A stretch of 64,000 nucleotides of DNA from an uncultured Myxococcales bacterium (GCA_937980205.1 CALJKW010000039.1:32291-96290), one strand, 5' to 3'. Shown: positions 41,444-50,729, numbered from the stretch's first letter. Program-made: numbers and translations. The notes: generated by a model not told the origin, from the sequence alone.

Positions 41444-42181
41444 ATGCGGTCGTTGTTGCTCTGCGCCCTTGCGTTACCCGCCTTCGCTGGACCGGTGGTC
41501 ATCGTCGACCCGGGTCACGGCGGCTCGCAGACGGGCGCCGTCTCTCCGGCGGGAGCGTGGGAGAAGGACGCGGCGCTCGAGATCTCGAAGCTGCTCAAGG
41601 CCGAGCTCGAGGCTCAGCTGCACGCGACGGTGAAGCTGACGCGCGACAGCGACAAGGAGGTCTCGCTCGCGAACCGCGTCGACTGGGCGAACTCGCAGAA
41701 GCCCGACCTGTTCATCTCGGTGCACCTCAACTCGATGCCGACGCGGAAGCAGCGCCAGCAGACCGAAGGCATCGAGACGTACTTCCTCTCCGCCGCGGCG
41801 AGCGGCGACCAGGCGAAGAAGGTGGCGGCGCGCGAGAACGCCGAGTTCCACGAGAAGCGGCCGAAGGGCGGCGACACGCTCGCGTTCATCCTCGCGGACC
41901 TGCAGCGCAGCGAGGCGCACGCCGACTCGTCGCGGCTCGCATACTCGGTGCACGAGCAGCTCGTCTCGGCGACGGGCGGCATCGACCGGGGCGTGCAGCA
42001 GGCTCCGTTCTACGTGCTGATGGGCCTGCAGGCGCCGGCGATTCTCGTGGAGGTGGGGTTCATCTCGCACCCCGACGAGGGCTCGCGGCTCACCGACGGG
42101 GCGTACCAGCAGACCGCGGCCGAGGCGATCGCCCGCGGGGTCGCCGGGTTCCTGCAGCAGGTATCAGCGAAGAATCGGTAG
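41444..42181 (+). CDS. N-acetylmuramoyl-L-alanine amidase (Amidase_3)
   Basis: A 245-residue exported amidase with a signal peptide (LLLCALALPAFA). VVIVDPGHGGSQTGAVSPAGAWEKDAALEIS carries the first zinc His and the Glu; FISVHLNS the second His; and APAILVEVGFISHPDEGSRL the late catalytic Glu. It removes peptides from glycan strands during wall remodelling. It lacks the AMIN domain of division amidases and is close to minimal length. Confidence 0.93.
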   Translation: MRSLLLCALALPAFAGPVVIVDPGHGGSQTGAVSPAGAWEKDAALEISKLLKAELEAQLHATVKLTRDSDKEVSLANRVDWANSQKPDLFISVHLNSMPTRKQRQQTEGIETYFLSAAASGDQAKKVAARENAEFHEKRPKGGDTLAFILADLQRSEAHADSSRLAYSVHEQLVSATGGIDRGVQQAPFYVLMGLQAPAILVEVGFISHPDEGSRLTDGAYQQTAAEAIARGVAGFLQQVSAKNR

Positions 42182-42202
42182 GCGTGGTAGGGCAGCACGC
42201 CC

Positions 42203-42916
42203 ATGCGATCGTTCAACCGCGGCTACCTCGACACCCGGCCCGTCATCCTCACTCCCGGCGCCACCAAACACGCCGAAGGCAGCTGCATGGTGGAGTTCGG
42301 CGACACCAAGGTGCTGTGCACCTGCAGCGTGGAAGAGCGGGTGCCGCCGCACCTGATGGGCAAGGGCGAGGGCTGGGTGACCGCCGAGTACGGAATGCTG
42401 CCGCGCTCGACGCACGAGCGCATGGCGCGCGAGGCCGCGAAGGGCAAGCAGGGCGGCCGCACCCTCGAGATCCAGCGGCTCATCGGCCGCTCCTTGCGCG
42501 CCTGCGTCGACATGAAGGCGGTCGGCGTGCGCACGTTCACGCTCGACTGCGACGTCATTCAGGCGGACGGCGGCACGCGCACCGCGAGCATCACCGGCGC
42601 CTACGTCGCGCTCGTGCTGGCCCTGAAGAAGCTGAAGGCGCGCGAGAAGCTGGCGCAGCTGCCGAAGCTGACGCAGGTGGCCGCCGTCTCCGTCGGCATC
42701 GTGAAGGGGCAGGTGAGCGTCGACCTCGACTACAACGAGGACTCGACGGCCGAGGTGGACTTGAACGTGGTCGCGCTCGAGGGCGGGAAGCTCGTCGAGA
42801 TCCAGGGCACCGCCGAGCACGGGCACTTCGACAAGCCGCAGCTCGACGCGATGCTCGAGGCGGGCCTCGGCGCGATCGCGAAGCTGCACGAGGCGCAGCG
42901 CAAGGTCCTCGGGTGA
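42203..42916 (+). CDS. rph: Ribonuclease PH
   Basis: A 237-residue phosphorolytic 3' exoribonuclease for tRNA ends. GSCMVEFGDTKVLCTCSVEERVPPH, GWVTAEYGMLPRSTHERMARE, GRTLEIQRLIGRSLRACVD, LDCDVIQADGGTRTASITGAYVAL and DLDYNEDSTAEVDLNVV are all present, with normal length. The stop overlaps the start of the nucleoside-triphosphate pyrophosphatase gene, a common pairing. Confidence 0.96.
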   Translation: MRSFNRGYLDTRPVILTPGATKHAEGSCMVEFGDTKVLCTCSVEERVPPHLMGKGEGWVTAEYGMLPRSTHERMAREAAKGKQGGRTLEIQRLIGRSLRACVDMKAVGVRTFTLDCDVIQADGGTRTASITGAYVALVLALKKLKAREKLAQLPKLTQVAAVSVGIVKGQVSVDLDYNEDSTAEVDLNVVALEGGKLVEIQGTAEHGHFDKPQLDAMLEAGLGAIAKLHEAQRKVLG

Positions 42917-43479
42917 AGCTCGTCTTCGCGACGACCAACGAGGGCAAGCTCGCCGAGCTGCGCGAGCTGGTGACCGGCGTCGAGGTCATCTCCGCGGCGG
43001 AGGCCGCCCCCGGCCTCGAGGTCGACGAAGACCAGCCCACGTTCGAGGGCAACGCCGCGAAGAAGGCGCGCGAGTTCCTCGCCGCCACCGGGTTGCCGTC
43101 GCTCGCCGACGACAGCGGCTTGAGCGTCGATGCCCTGGGCGGCCGGCCCGGGGTGCTCTCGGCCCGCTACGCTCCGACGGACGCCGAGCGCATCGCGAAG
43201 CTCGTGTCCGAGCTGCGCGGCGCGGCGAACCGCAAGGCGCACTTCACGTGCGCGCTCGCGCTGGCGCTGCCCGGCGGCGCGGTGCACGTCGAGGTCGGCG
43301 AGTGCCACGGCGAGATCGTCGACAGCCCGCGCGGCGCGCACGGCTTCGGCTACGACCCGATCTTCCTCATCCCCTCGCTCGGCAAGACGCTCGCCGAGCT
43401 GACGCGGCCCGAGAAGGCGGGGCTCTCGCACCGCGGCGTGGCGATGCGGAAGATGGCTCCCCGGCTCAGCGGCCTTTGA
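42913..43479 (+). CDS. RdgB/HAM1-type XTP/dITP pyrophosphatase
   Basis: A 188-residue house-cleaning enzyme that hydrolyses deaminated purine nucleotides. LVFATTNEGKLAELREL binds the triphosphate; TFEGNAAKKAREF, SLADDSGLSVDALGGRPGVLSARYA, GFGYDPIFLIPSLGKTLAEL and LSHRGVAMRKM complete the family set. GTG start overlaps the rph stop. Its last 14 bases overlap the convergent hypothetical gene. Confidence 0.95.
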   Translation: MKLVFATTNEGKLAELRELVTGVEVISAAEAAPGLEVDEDQPTFEGNAAKKAREFLAATGLPSLADDSGLSVDALGGRPGVLSARYAPTDAERIAKLVSELRGAANRKAHFTCALALALPGGAVHVEVGECHGEIVDSPRGAHGFGYDPIFLIPSLGKTLAELTRPEKAGLSHRGVAMRKMAPRLSGL

Positions 43480-44095
43480 GCCGCAGGTGCTCGAGCGCTC
43501 CCGCGAGGAGCTGGGCGATGCCGCGCTTCGGCACGTGAATGACCTTCTTCTTCTGCGGCGGCGGGGCGTTCGAGTACTGCATCGAGACCTTGTGGTGCAG
43601 CTCGGTCGCCCCCCACAGCAGCACGAGGTCGGCCCACTCGAGATCGGCCTTCGCGTGATCCGAGGTGCGGCGGACGGTGCCGTCGACCAGGCGCAGCTCG
43701 ACGCGGCCCGCGAACAGCCGCTCGAGCTCTTCCCAGACCGACGGCGAGCCTCCGACGATGCACAGCTTGCCGCGGCCGAACGCGTGCACGAAGTCCGCGA
43801 CGGCGCGCTGGTTGTCGCTGCCGCCGCAGCTCATGCACGCCGACTTCGGCTCGCACAGCAGCGACGTCTTCCCGCTGTGCGCGGCGGCGGCGACGCACTC
43901 GGTGCTCTGGCAGTGCAGGAAGAACTTGTCGGCGAGCACGGCGGCGGCGCGCTCGAGCTTCTCGTTCGACAGGCGCTGCTTGCCGGCGCGCGTGAGGCCC
44001 GCAGTCTCGAGCGCGAGCCGGGCCGAGCTGCGCGCTTCGGTAGACCCGTATCCCCGTTGTCTGAGCCAGTCGTCGATGCCGACGTCCGAGCTCAC
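43466..44095 (-). CDS. Hypothetical protein with Cys-rich segment and DUF2325-like C-terminus
   Basis: A 209-residue protein; GTG at 44095 overlaps the rnhB stop (GTGA). Residues 1-55 are a helical region (WLRQRGYGSTEARSSARLALETAGL). Then come CQSTEC, LLCEPKSACMSC: five cysteines in about 30 residues, probably one metal site. From about residue 110 a DUF2325-like fold appears (KLCIVGGSPSVWEELERLF, ADLEWADLVLLWGATELHHKVSMQY, VIHVPKRG). The family's role is unknown. Confidence 0.7.
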   Translation of the reverse strand: MSSDVGIDDWLRQRGYGSTEARSSARLALETAGLTRAGKQRLSNEKLERAAAVLADKFFLHCQSTECVAAAAHSGKTSLLCEPKSACMSCGGSDNQRAVADFVHAFGRGKLCIVGGSPSVWEELERLFAGRVELRLVDGTVRRTSDHAKADLEWADLVLLWGATELHHKVSMQYSNAPPPQKKKVIHVPKRGIAQLLAGALEHLRLKGR

Positions 44096-44934
44096 ACCCG
44101 GGACCGTCTGCGGCCCTTCGCGGCCTCGGCCTCGAAGAGCTCTTCTTGAATCGGCTCGAGGCCGAGCGCCTTGCGCACCGGAGCGAAGCTGCGCCGGTGG
44201 CAGAGCAGGGCGCCGAGCCGCTCGAGCGCGTCCTGGTGCTCGGGCGTCGCGTAGCCCTTGTGCGCCGCGAACCCGTAGCCGGGGTGCTTCGCGTCGAGCT
44301 CGTTCATGTACTGATCGCGCGTCGTCTTCGCGATGACCGAGGCGCCGGCGATGGAGAGCGACAGCGCGTCGCCGTGAATGATGCCCCGCTGCGGCATCGG
44401 GATCTGCGGAATCTTCCGGGCGTCGACGAGGCAGAACTCGGGGACGACCTTCAGGCCCTCGACGGCGCGCCGCATCGCGAGCAGGCCTGCGTGGTAGATG
44501 TTGAGGGTGTCGATCTCTTCGACGCTCGCCCAGCCGACGGCCCAAGAGACCGCGTCGGCCTTCACCCTGACGGCGAGCTCTTCGCGCTTCGCCTCGTCGA
44601 GGATCTTCTTCGAGTCGTCGAGCCCGCGGAGCTTGTAGCCCTTCGGCAGGATGCAGGCCGCGGCCGTGACGGGCCCGGCGAGCGGCGCCATGCCCGCCTC
44701 GTCCACGCCGGCGATGAGCTGCACGCCCTGCGCGTAGAGCTCGTTCTCGAACTTGAGCATGTTGCGCAGCCGCTGCCCTTCGGAGCGGTTCGCCGCCTGC
44801 TTCGCCTTCAGCGTCTTGAGCAGCGCCTGCGCGCCGGCGCGTTCGTCGCCCTCGAGCTCGAAGAGCACCCCGCGCGGAAGGCTCTTGCCCTTCGCCAGTC
44901 GTTCTTTGAGCTCGGAGAGGGAGCGACGCTTCAC
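44092..44934 (-). CDS. rnhB: Ribonuclease HII
   Basis: A 280-residue RNase HII that removes ribonucleotides from RNA/DNA hybrids. GVDEAGMAPLAGPVTAAACIL holds the catalytic Asp-Glu pair, LDDSKKI and ASVEEIDTLNIYHA follow, and VDARKIP plus SIAGASVIAKTTRDQYM supply the later Asp/substrate residues. The first 75 residues before VDEAG are an extra helical N-terminus (SLSELKERLAKGKSLPRG). GTG at 44934 is chosen because it overlaps the preceding stop; ATG at 44988 is the longer alternative. Confidence 0.92.
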   Translation of the reverse strand: MKRRSLSELKERLAKGKSLPRGVLFELEGDERAGAQALLKTLKAKQAANRSEGQRLRNMLKFENELYAQGVQLIAGVDEAGMAPLAGPVTAAACILPKGYKLRGLDDSKKILDEAKREELAVRVKADAVSWAVGWASVEEIDTLNIYHAGLLAMRRAVEGLKVVPEFCLVDARKIPQIPMPQRGIIHGDALSLSIAGASVIAKTTRDQYMNELDAKHPGYGFAAHKGYATPEHQDALERLGALLCHRRSFAPVRKALGLEPIQEELFEAEAAKGRRRSRV

Positions 44935-45323
44935 TGGAGAAGAAGCGTAGCCGTGCTCGGCGTCGCTGTGCAGTCGCACTCGCCGCACGTCACGTTCACG
45001 ATGAAGGGCTGCTTGGTGCTGACGAAGCCGTTCGTCGCGGTGAAGGCGATCTGCCCGTCGCCGATGTCGTCGGTGATCTGCGTCGTCCGGCCGTCGCCGC
45101 CGGTGCGGCCCGTCTGGACCTTGCCGTTCGTCCGGTTCGTGGCGGTGACGTCGGCGCCCGAGACCGGCTGGTTCTGCTCGTCGTACGCGTAGACGCCGAT
45201 GGCGTTCCGCGTGCTGCTGCAGCCCGCGCTTCGCACGCGGCCTCCGTCAGGCAGGAGCGACGTGCTGCCGCAGGCGGCGAGCGAGAGAGCGAGAGCGGCA
45301 ACGACCGGGAGCTGGCGCGTCAT
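44931..45323 (-). CDS. Small lipoprotein with carboxypeptidase-regulatory-like domain
   Basis: A 130-residue lipoprotein: signal ALALSLAACGS with lipobox Cys at 18. The mature part reads as one Ig-like beta domain (AIGVYAYDEQNQPVSGADVTATNRTNGKVQTGRTGGDGRTTQI), a fold common in surface adhesins and carrier proteins, then a Cys-rich end (NVTCGECDCTATPST). It starts the run leading into rnhB. Confidence 0.78.
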   Translation of the reverse strand: MTRQLPVVAALALSLAACGSTSLLPDGGRVRSAGCSSTRNAIGVYAYDEQNQPVSGADVTATNRTNGKVQTGRTGGDGRTTQITDDIGDGQIAFTATNGFVSTKQPFIVNVTCGECDCTATPSTATLLLQ

Positions 45324-45356
45324 GGGGGCGCCTCTCTACTCCCGATGCGCCAGCAT

Positions 45357-47141
45357 TCACAAGGTCGGCCGCTGATCGCTGCCGTCGTCCCACTGGGCGC
45401 CCAGCCACGCGCGGTAGGCCGCCTTCTGCTCTTCGGTGGGGCGGTCGATGCGGGCGAGGTACACGGCGTCGGCGGGCTTCGCGGCGAGGGTGACGACGAC
45501 CTCGGTGAGGCGATCGCGGCGGAAGACGGTGACCTTCACCTTGTCTCCGGGGCGCTTGTCTTCGCAGCGCGAGATGAGGCCGTTGGCGTCGACCTTGTTG
45601 CCGTCGACCGCGACGATCTCGTCGTCGGCGTAGAGGCCGGCCTCCATCGCGGGAGAGCCGTCGAGCACCGACGCGATGCCCGACGTCCCCTTCGGGAGGA
45701 TGCCGAGGAAGCCCTTCGGCTTGTCGTCGGCGGCCTTCACGCGGGGCAGGCTGCCGCCCTTGTCGTTCGAAGACTCGCGCTGGCGGAAGCGGACCTCGAG
45801 GCCGACGTGCGAGAGCACCGAGTAGTCGAGCTCTTCGGTGGTGCGGATGGCGCGGTCGAAGAAGTGCTTGAGGCTCTGGCCGGCGACCTCGGCGGCGGCG
45901 GCCTCGACGCCATCTTCGGGGACTCCGCTGCCGTCGCCCCAGCGCTTCCACATCAGGCGGAGCACGTCGTCGAGGCTCTTCGCGTCGCGCGTCAGCCGCC
46001 GGATGGTGAGGTCGAGCAGGAGGCAGACGATCTCGCCCTTGAGGTAGTACGAGATCGCGGTGTTCACCGTGTTCTCGTCAGGGCGGTAGTGCTTCACCCA
46101 CGAGAGGTACGAGGCGTCGCCGAGCGGCATCTGCTTGCGGCCCGGCGTCGCGTGCAGCGAGGTGAGGCTCTCGCCCAGGCGCGTGAGGTAGCGCTGCGGG
46201 CCCATCAGGCCGGCGCGGCGGACGAGCAGGTTGTCGTAGTACGAGGTGCCGCCCTCGAAGGCCCACAAGAGCTGCGTGTACACCTCTTGCGAGTAGTCGA
46301 ACGGGACGAGCGCCTTCGGGATGATGCGCTTCACGTTCCACAGGTGGAAGTACTCGTGGCACGCGAGGGTGAGGAAGTCTTCCCAGCCCTTCGACGTGGT
46401 GAGGCCGGTGCGCGGGTAGAGCAGCGCGGTCGAGGCGCGGTGCTCGAGGCCGCCGCGGCCCTTGTCGGTCGCGTAGATGAAGAAGACGTAGCGCTTCATC
46501 GGCAGCCCGCCGAAGAACGCGGACTGCACCTCGACGATCTTCTGCAGGTCGCCGATGAGCTTCTTCTCGTCGACCTGCGGGTCGCCCCAGATGACGATCT
46601 CGTGAGGCACGCCGGCGGCGAGGAACTTGAGCGGCATGTGCGGGCCGACCTCGAACGGGCTGTCGACGAGCTCGTCGTAGTCGGAGGCCACGAAGTCGGC
46701 GCCTTCGCGCTCGAGCGCGCAGGTGGTCGTCCAGCCCTCGGGGGCCTCGACCTCGACGCGGTGCTCGAGCTTCCGCATCGCCTCGCAGTAGTAGAAGAGC
46801 GTCGCACCGTTGAAGTAGCCGTGCGTGCCGTCGACGTGGCTGGTTCGGACGGTGAGCTCGTTCGCGTACACCTGGTAGCGCAGGCGGAACGGCTGCTTGT
46901 TCGTCTTGATGAGGAAGCTGCGCTTGTCGGTGCGCGTGTAGCGCAGCGGGGCACCGTCGGCGCCGCGCACCTCGAAGCCCTGCACGTGACGCGAGTATTC
47001 GCGGACGAGGTAGCTGCCCGGAGTCCACACCGGGAGGCAGACGGTCACTTCGTCGGTCGAGGCGGGGAAGTCGGCGACCACGTCGAAGAGGTGCGCGTGC
47101 GGACGTGGCATCGAGACGCGATAACTGACGGCCTGTGTCAT
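45357..47141 (-). CDS. M61-family aminopeptidase with PDZ domain
   Basis: A 594-residue zinc peptidase of the glycyl-aminopeptidase M61 family. The N-terminal beta domain (VSMPRPHAHLFDVVADF, CLPVWTPGSYLVREYSRHVQGF) is typical. GGLEHR (230-235) precedes CHEYFHLWNVKRI, giving His262, Glu263 and His266, with Glu296 in AFEGGTSYYDNL as third ligand. A PDZ domain follows at about 480-560 (GFLGILPKGTSGIASVLDGSPAMEAGLYADDEIVAVDGNKV). No signal peptide is seen, so it is probably cytoplasmic. It stands alone on its strand, 33 bases before the lipoprotein gene start. Confidence 0.9.
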   Translation of the reverse strand: MTQAVSYRVSMPRPHAHLFDVVADFPASTDEVTVCLPVWTPGSYLVREYSRHVQGFEVRGADGAPLRYTRTDKRSFLIKTNKQPFRLRYQVYANELTVRTSHVDGTHGYFNGATLFYYCEAMRKLEHRVEVEAPEGWTTTCALEREGADFVASDYDELVDSPFEVGPHMPLKFLAAGVPHEIVIWGDPQVDEKKLIGDLQKIVEVQSAFFGGLPMKRYVFFIYATDKGRGGLEHRASTALLYPRTGLTTSKGWEDFLTLACHEYFHLWNVKRIIPKALVPFDYSQEVYTQLLWAFEGGTSYYDNLLVRRAGLMGPQRYLTRLGESLTSLHATPGRKQMPLGDASYLSWVKHYRPDENTVNTAISYYLKGEIVCLLLDLTIRRLTRDAKSLDDVLRLMWKRWGDGSGVPEDGVEAAAAEVAGQSLKHFFDRAIRTTEELDYSVLSHVGLEVRFRQRESSNDKGGSLPRVKAADDKPKGFLGILPKGTSGIASVLDGSPAMEAGLYADDEIVAVDGNKVDANGLISRCEDKRPGDKVKVTVFRRDRLTEVVVTLAAKPADAVYLARIDRPTEEQKAAYRAWLGAQWDDGSDQRPTL

Positions 47142-47160
47142 TCGCAGTTTCGTCTACTGC

Positions 47161-49545
47161 TCACAGCGAGCACACGCCAGCGTCATCGCAGGAGCCGAGG
47201 ATGAGGCACGACGTGCCTTCCGGCTCGAACGCGTTCGCCGGGCAGTCGGGCCCGGTGCCCGAGCACTGCTCGGCGACGTCGCAGCTGCCCGCCGCGGGCC
47301 GGCACGTGCCGCCCACGAGGAAGGCGTCGTTCGGGCACTGCGCGCTCGTGCCCGAGCACACCTCGGCGACGTCGCAGACTCCCGCGTCGGGGCGACAGAC
47401 GACCGACATCTGCAGGTAGGCATCGGAAGGGCAGGTGGCGCTCGCGCCGCTGCACAGCTCCGGCACGTCGCAGGGCCCCGCGTTCGGGCGGCAGACGGTG
47501 CCCATCAGCAGCGCGTCGTTCGGGCACGTGGGGCTCGTGCCGTCGCACGTCTCGGCGGGGTCGCAGTCACCTGCGCTCGGGCGGCACGTGGTGCCCATCA
47601 GCAGCGCGTCGCCGGGGCAGGTGGCGCTCATGCCGTCGCACGTCTCGGCGACATCGCAGTCGCCGGCGCTGGGCCGGCACGTGTTGCCCGAGAGGAAGAC
47701 GTCGGCGGGGCAGGTGGCGCTCGTGCCGTCGCAGAGCTCCGCGACGTCGCAGCTGCCCGCGTCGGCACGGCAGACGACTCCGGTGAAGAACGTGTCGGTG
47801 GGGCAGGCTGCGCTCATGCCCGTGCACTGCTCCGGCGCGTCGCAGACGCCGGCGCTGCCCCGGCAGACGGCCGTCGACGGCAGGAAGTCGTCGGCGGGGC
47901 AGAGCGTCGAGGTTCCGGTGCAGACCTCGGCGACGTCGCAGGGGCCTGCGTCGCCGCGGCAGAGCGTGCCGGCGTCCGCGACGGTGTCGGGCGGACACGA
48001 CGCGCTCATCGAGCTGCAGACCTCGGCGACGTCGCAGCCGCCGTCAGCCGGGCGGCAGGTCGTGCTCGGACCGAGGAACACGTCGTTGGGGCACGTCGCC
48101 GAAGAGCCGGTGCAGGTCTCGGCGACGTCGCACACGTCCGCGGCGGGCCGGCAGACCGTCGTGGCCGGCGAGACGCCGTTCGGCACGCAGGTGGGGACGC
48201 CGCCGGCGCAGGAGATCGCTCCGGTCTGGCACGGGTTCGGCGGCTGGCACGGCGCTCCGTTCACGCAGGCGCCACAGCCCGCATCGGGGAAGCAGATGAG
48301 GTTGGTTCCGCAGCTCGAGCCGGGCGTCGCGGGGCCGAGGTCTCTGCAGACCGGAGAGCCGCCGTCGCACGCGATCGCCCCCGTGCGGCACGGGCCGGCG
48401 TCGCAGGCGGCTCCGTGCGTGCACGCGATGCAGGCCCCGCCCGGTGCACAGACGCGGTTGGTGCCGCAGACGTGGCCCGGGCTCTGGAGCCCGGCCTCCA
48501 TGCACGCGGGCCCCTGGCTGCACGACTGCAGACCCACGCGGCACGGGTCGGCCGGCTGGCACGCCATGAGGGCGACGCACGGTGTGCAGCCTCCGTCGTA
48601 GCCGCAGACGCGCCCCGCGCCGCAGCTCGTGCCCGCGTCGGCGAAGCCGGCCGGGTTGCAGCGCGCTTCACCCGTGGAGCACCGCTGCACGCCGAGCACG
48701 CACGCCATGCCGGTGTTGCACGCGATGCCGTCGGCGCACGCGAGGCAGCCGCCGTCGGCCTGGCAGACCTGATCGGTTCCGCACGGGGTACCGGGCTGGC
48801 GAGCGCCTGTCCTCTCGCACACGGGAAGCCCGGTGCCGCACGCCAGCGCGCCGAGCACGCACGACGAGGCCGCGGGGCTGCACGCGGCGCCGGCGTCGCA
48901 GGTGAGGCAGCCGGCATCCGGCGCGCAGACGCGACCCGCACCGCACGAGGTGCCCGCGGGCATCGGGCCCGTCGCGGCGCAGCCGCCGTCGGGGCAGGTG
49001 AGGCCGCCGAAGCTGCACGGCTCGAGCGGCGTGCACATCGCTCCGGCGGTGCACCCGGGCACGCACGTGCCGGCGGCACACTGCTGCGTGGCCGGGCACG
49101 TCACGCCGATGCACTCGGGCTCGCGACACGCGCCCTCGATGCAGGCCTGGCCGCTCGGGCAGGCGACGGCGCCGCAGCTCGTGTCGAAGCAGCCGCCCCG
49201 CCAGCAGCGCCCCGCATCGCACGGGCTGTCCAGGCAGAGGCGGTCGGTGCAGCGGCCGCCGGAGCAGACCTGGTCGTCGCTGCAGTCGGCTCCGATGCAG
49301 TCGCGCGTCAGGCACTTGCCGGTGGCGCACGCCTCGTTGGTGTCGCAGACGGTCCCGCACGTGCCGCAGTGCAGATCATCGCGCCGCAGGTCGACGCACG
49401 TGCCGTCACACATCGCGAGGCCGGCGTTGCAGACGATGCCCGCGTCGGCGACGTCGCGGATGATCGGCTCGAAGCAGCCGGGCATCACCGCGACCACCAC
49501 GCCGAGGCCGAGGCCCGCGAGCAGCGCGACGTTCGTGTCTCTCAC
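47161..49545 (-). CDS. Cysteine-rich repeat lipoprotein (disintegrin-like repeats)
   Basis: A 794-residue protein from the GTG at 49545, which overlaps the stop of the OmpA-type gene. The signal ends VVVAVMPGCFEP. The mature N-terminal half has many short Cys loops (GTCGTVCDTNEACATGKC, CPSGQACIEGACREPEC) and about seven longer units of the type GTSCGAGRVCAPDAGCLTC. The C-terminal third has ten tandem units of 31-33 residues reading CRPSAGDCDVAETCDGTSATCPND with small changes, each with six Cys, like bacterial disintegrin-type repeats. Such proteins are extracellular and disulfide-bonded. Co-translation with a barrel protein suggests a surface complex. Confidence 0.85.
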   Translation of the reverse strand: MRDTNVALLAGLGLGVVVAVMPGCFEPIIRDVADAGIVCNAGLAMCDGTCVDLRRDDLHCGTCGTVCDTNEACATGKCLTRDCIGADCSDDQVCSGGRCTDRLCLDSPCDAGRCWRGGCFDTSCGAVACPSGQACIEGACREPECIGVTCPATQQCAAGTCVPGCTAGAMCTPLEPCSFGGLTCPDGGCAATGPMPAGTSCGAGRVCAPDAGCLTCDAGAACSPAASSCVLGALACGTGLPVCERTGARQPGTPCGTDQVCQADGGCLACADGIACNTGMACVLGVQRCSTGEARCNPAGFADAGTSCGAGRVCGYDGGCTPCVALMACQPADPCRVGLQSCSQGPACMEAGLQSPGHVCGTNRVCAPGGACIACTHGAACDAGPCRTGAIACDGGSPVCRDLGPATPGSSCGTNLICFPDAGCGACVNGAPCQPPNPCQTGAISCAGGVPTCVPNGVSPATTVCRPAADVCDVAETCTGSSATCPNDVFLGPSTTCRPADGGCDVAEVCSSMSASCPPDTVADAGTLCRGDAGPCDVAEVCTGTSTLCPADDFLPSTAVCRGSAGVCDAPEQCTGMSAACPTDTFFTGVVCRADAGSCDVAELCDGTSATCPADVFLSGNTCRPSAGDCDVAETCDGMSATCPGDALLMGTTCRPSAGDCDPAETCDGTSPTCPNDALLMGTVCRPNAGPCDVPELCSGASATCPSDAYLQMSVVCRPDAGVCDVAEVCSGTSAQCPNDAFLVGGTCRPAAGSCDVAEQCSGTGPDCPANAFEPEGTSCLILGSCDDAGVCSL

Positions 49546-50729
49546 GGCGCCTTCACCTCGCACGGCACGAGCTCGAGCTGCACGTCGGCGAACGGCGGCC
49601 CCGAAGCGCCGGTCGCGGTCACCCGCGAGGGCGAGACGCCCTTCGACATCAGGAACACGCGGACGCTCTCTGCGCGCGCCGTCGCGAGGGCGGCGTTCGC
49701 GGCGGCCTTGCCGGTCGAGTCGCCGTGCCCCACGACGTGGATGCAGACGGCGCCCCGATCGAGCAGCGCGCGCGCGGCCTCGGACAGCAGGGCGCCCGAG
49801 CTCGCGGGGATCGCCGACGACTTGCGGTCGAAGCCGATCGAGCGCGAGAGCTCGAGCCGGGTGCCGCGCACCTGCACGTCGCGGTAGGCGGGGCAGCCGA
49901 ACTCAGCGGGCTCTCCGCGCGTGTCAGGGCAGCGATCGTCGACGTCGGCGACGCCGTCGACGTCGCGGTCGGGGCAGCCGAGCGCCGCCGCGGTCCCCGC
50001 CACGCGGACGCAGACGTCGTCCGAGTCGAGCACTCCGTCGCCGTCGTCGTCTGCGTCGGGGCAGCCGTCGTCGTCTTCCCAGCCGTCGCGATCTTCCGCC
50101 AGGTTCGGGCAGCGGTCCGCGGGAGCTGCGAGGCCGTCTCCGTCGGGGTCTGCCGGGGCAGCCGGTGTGCGCGGCGGAGTGGGCTCGGTGCGTGGCGGCG
50201 GCGTCGGCTCGGGCGCCGGCGTCTTCCGCTCGCCGAGGAACGTGAGCTCGACGGAGAGCCCTCCCACGAACACCGTCGCGTCTCGCGTCGGGTACGTCTC
50301 GGCGTCGGTCAGCCGGAACACCTGCTGCACGCCGAGCCAGGGTCCGAGCCCGACCGGCCCGACGTCGAAGTGCACGCCGGCGCTCACGTGAAAGCCCAGC
50401 CGATCGAGGGGCCCGGTGCGCACGTACTGCAGCGAGAGCTCGCCGAACGGCCGCCACCAGCTCTCGCTCGGCCGGTGGATGCGGAGCATCGGTCCGAGCG
50501 CGATGAGACTGGCCGGGCCGAACGGCGACGTCGACCGGCGGCTGACGAAGACGTACGCCACACGCGCGCCGACCTCGAGGAACGGGAGGACCCGGTAGCC
50601 GCCGGCCACGCTCACGTCGAAGCCGGTTCCGAACCAGTCGCGCGCGGGGGCCGTCAGCGGCTGCGCGACGCCGATCTCGAGGCGCGCCGCCACTTCGGCC
50701 GAAGCCGCCGTGCCGCAGAGCAGCAGCAT
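49542..50729 (-). CDS. OmpA-type protein with thrombospondin-3 calcium repeats
   Basis: A 395-residue outer-membrane protein. The ATG at 50729 gives a short signal (LLLCGTAASA). Residues 15-190 look like a beta-barrel (GFDVSVAGGYRVLPFLEVGARVAYVF, GFHVSAGVHFDVGPVGLGPWLGV). A Pro/Thr linker leads to three TSP3-type Asp-rich units (DPDGDGLAAPADRCPN, DADDDGDGVLDSDDVC, DRDVDGVADVDDRCPD), which bind calcium. The C-terminus is OmpA-like (IGFDRKSSAIPASSGALL, VVGHGDSTGKAAANAALATARAESVRVFLMSKGV) for peptidoglycan contact. It overlaps the Cys-rich repeat gene. Confidence 0.88.
   Translation of the reverse strand: MLLLCGTAASAEVAARLEIGVAQPLTAPARDWFGTGFDVSVAGGYRVLPFLEVGARVAYVFVSRRSTSPFGPASLIALGPMLRIHRPSESWWRPFGELSLQYVRTGPLDRLGFHVSAGVHFDVGPVGLGPWLGVQQVFRLTDAETYPTRDATVFVGGLSVELTFLGERKTPAPEPTPPPRTEPTPPRTPAAPADPDGDGLAAPADRCPNLAEDRDGWEDDDGCPDADDDGDGVLDSDDVCVRVAGTAAALGCPDRDVDGVADVDDRCPDTRGEPAEFGCPAYRDVQVRGTRLELSRSIGFDRKSSAIPASSGALLSEAARALLDRGAVCIHVVGHGDSTGKAAANAALATARAESVRVFLMSKGVSPSRVTATGASGPPFADVQLELVPCEVKAP

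Noticed and set aside
47435..48601. Antisense frame rich in Ser/Gln/Pro opposite the cysteine-rich repeats
   Set aside because: Its periodicity is only the mirror of the Cys repeats on the sense strand.
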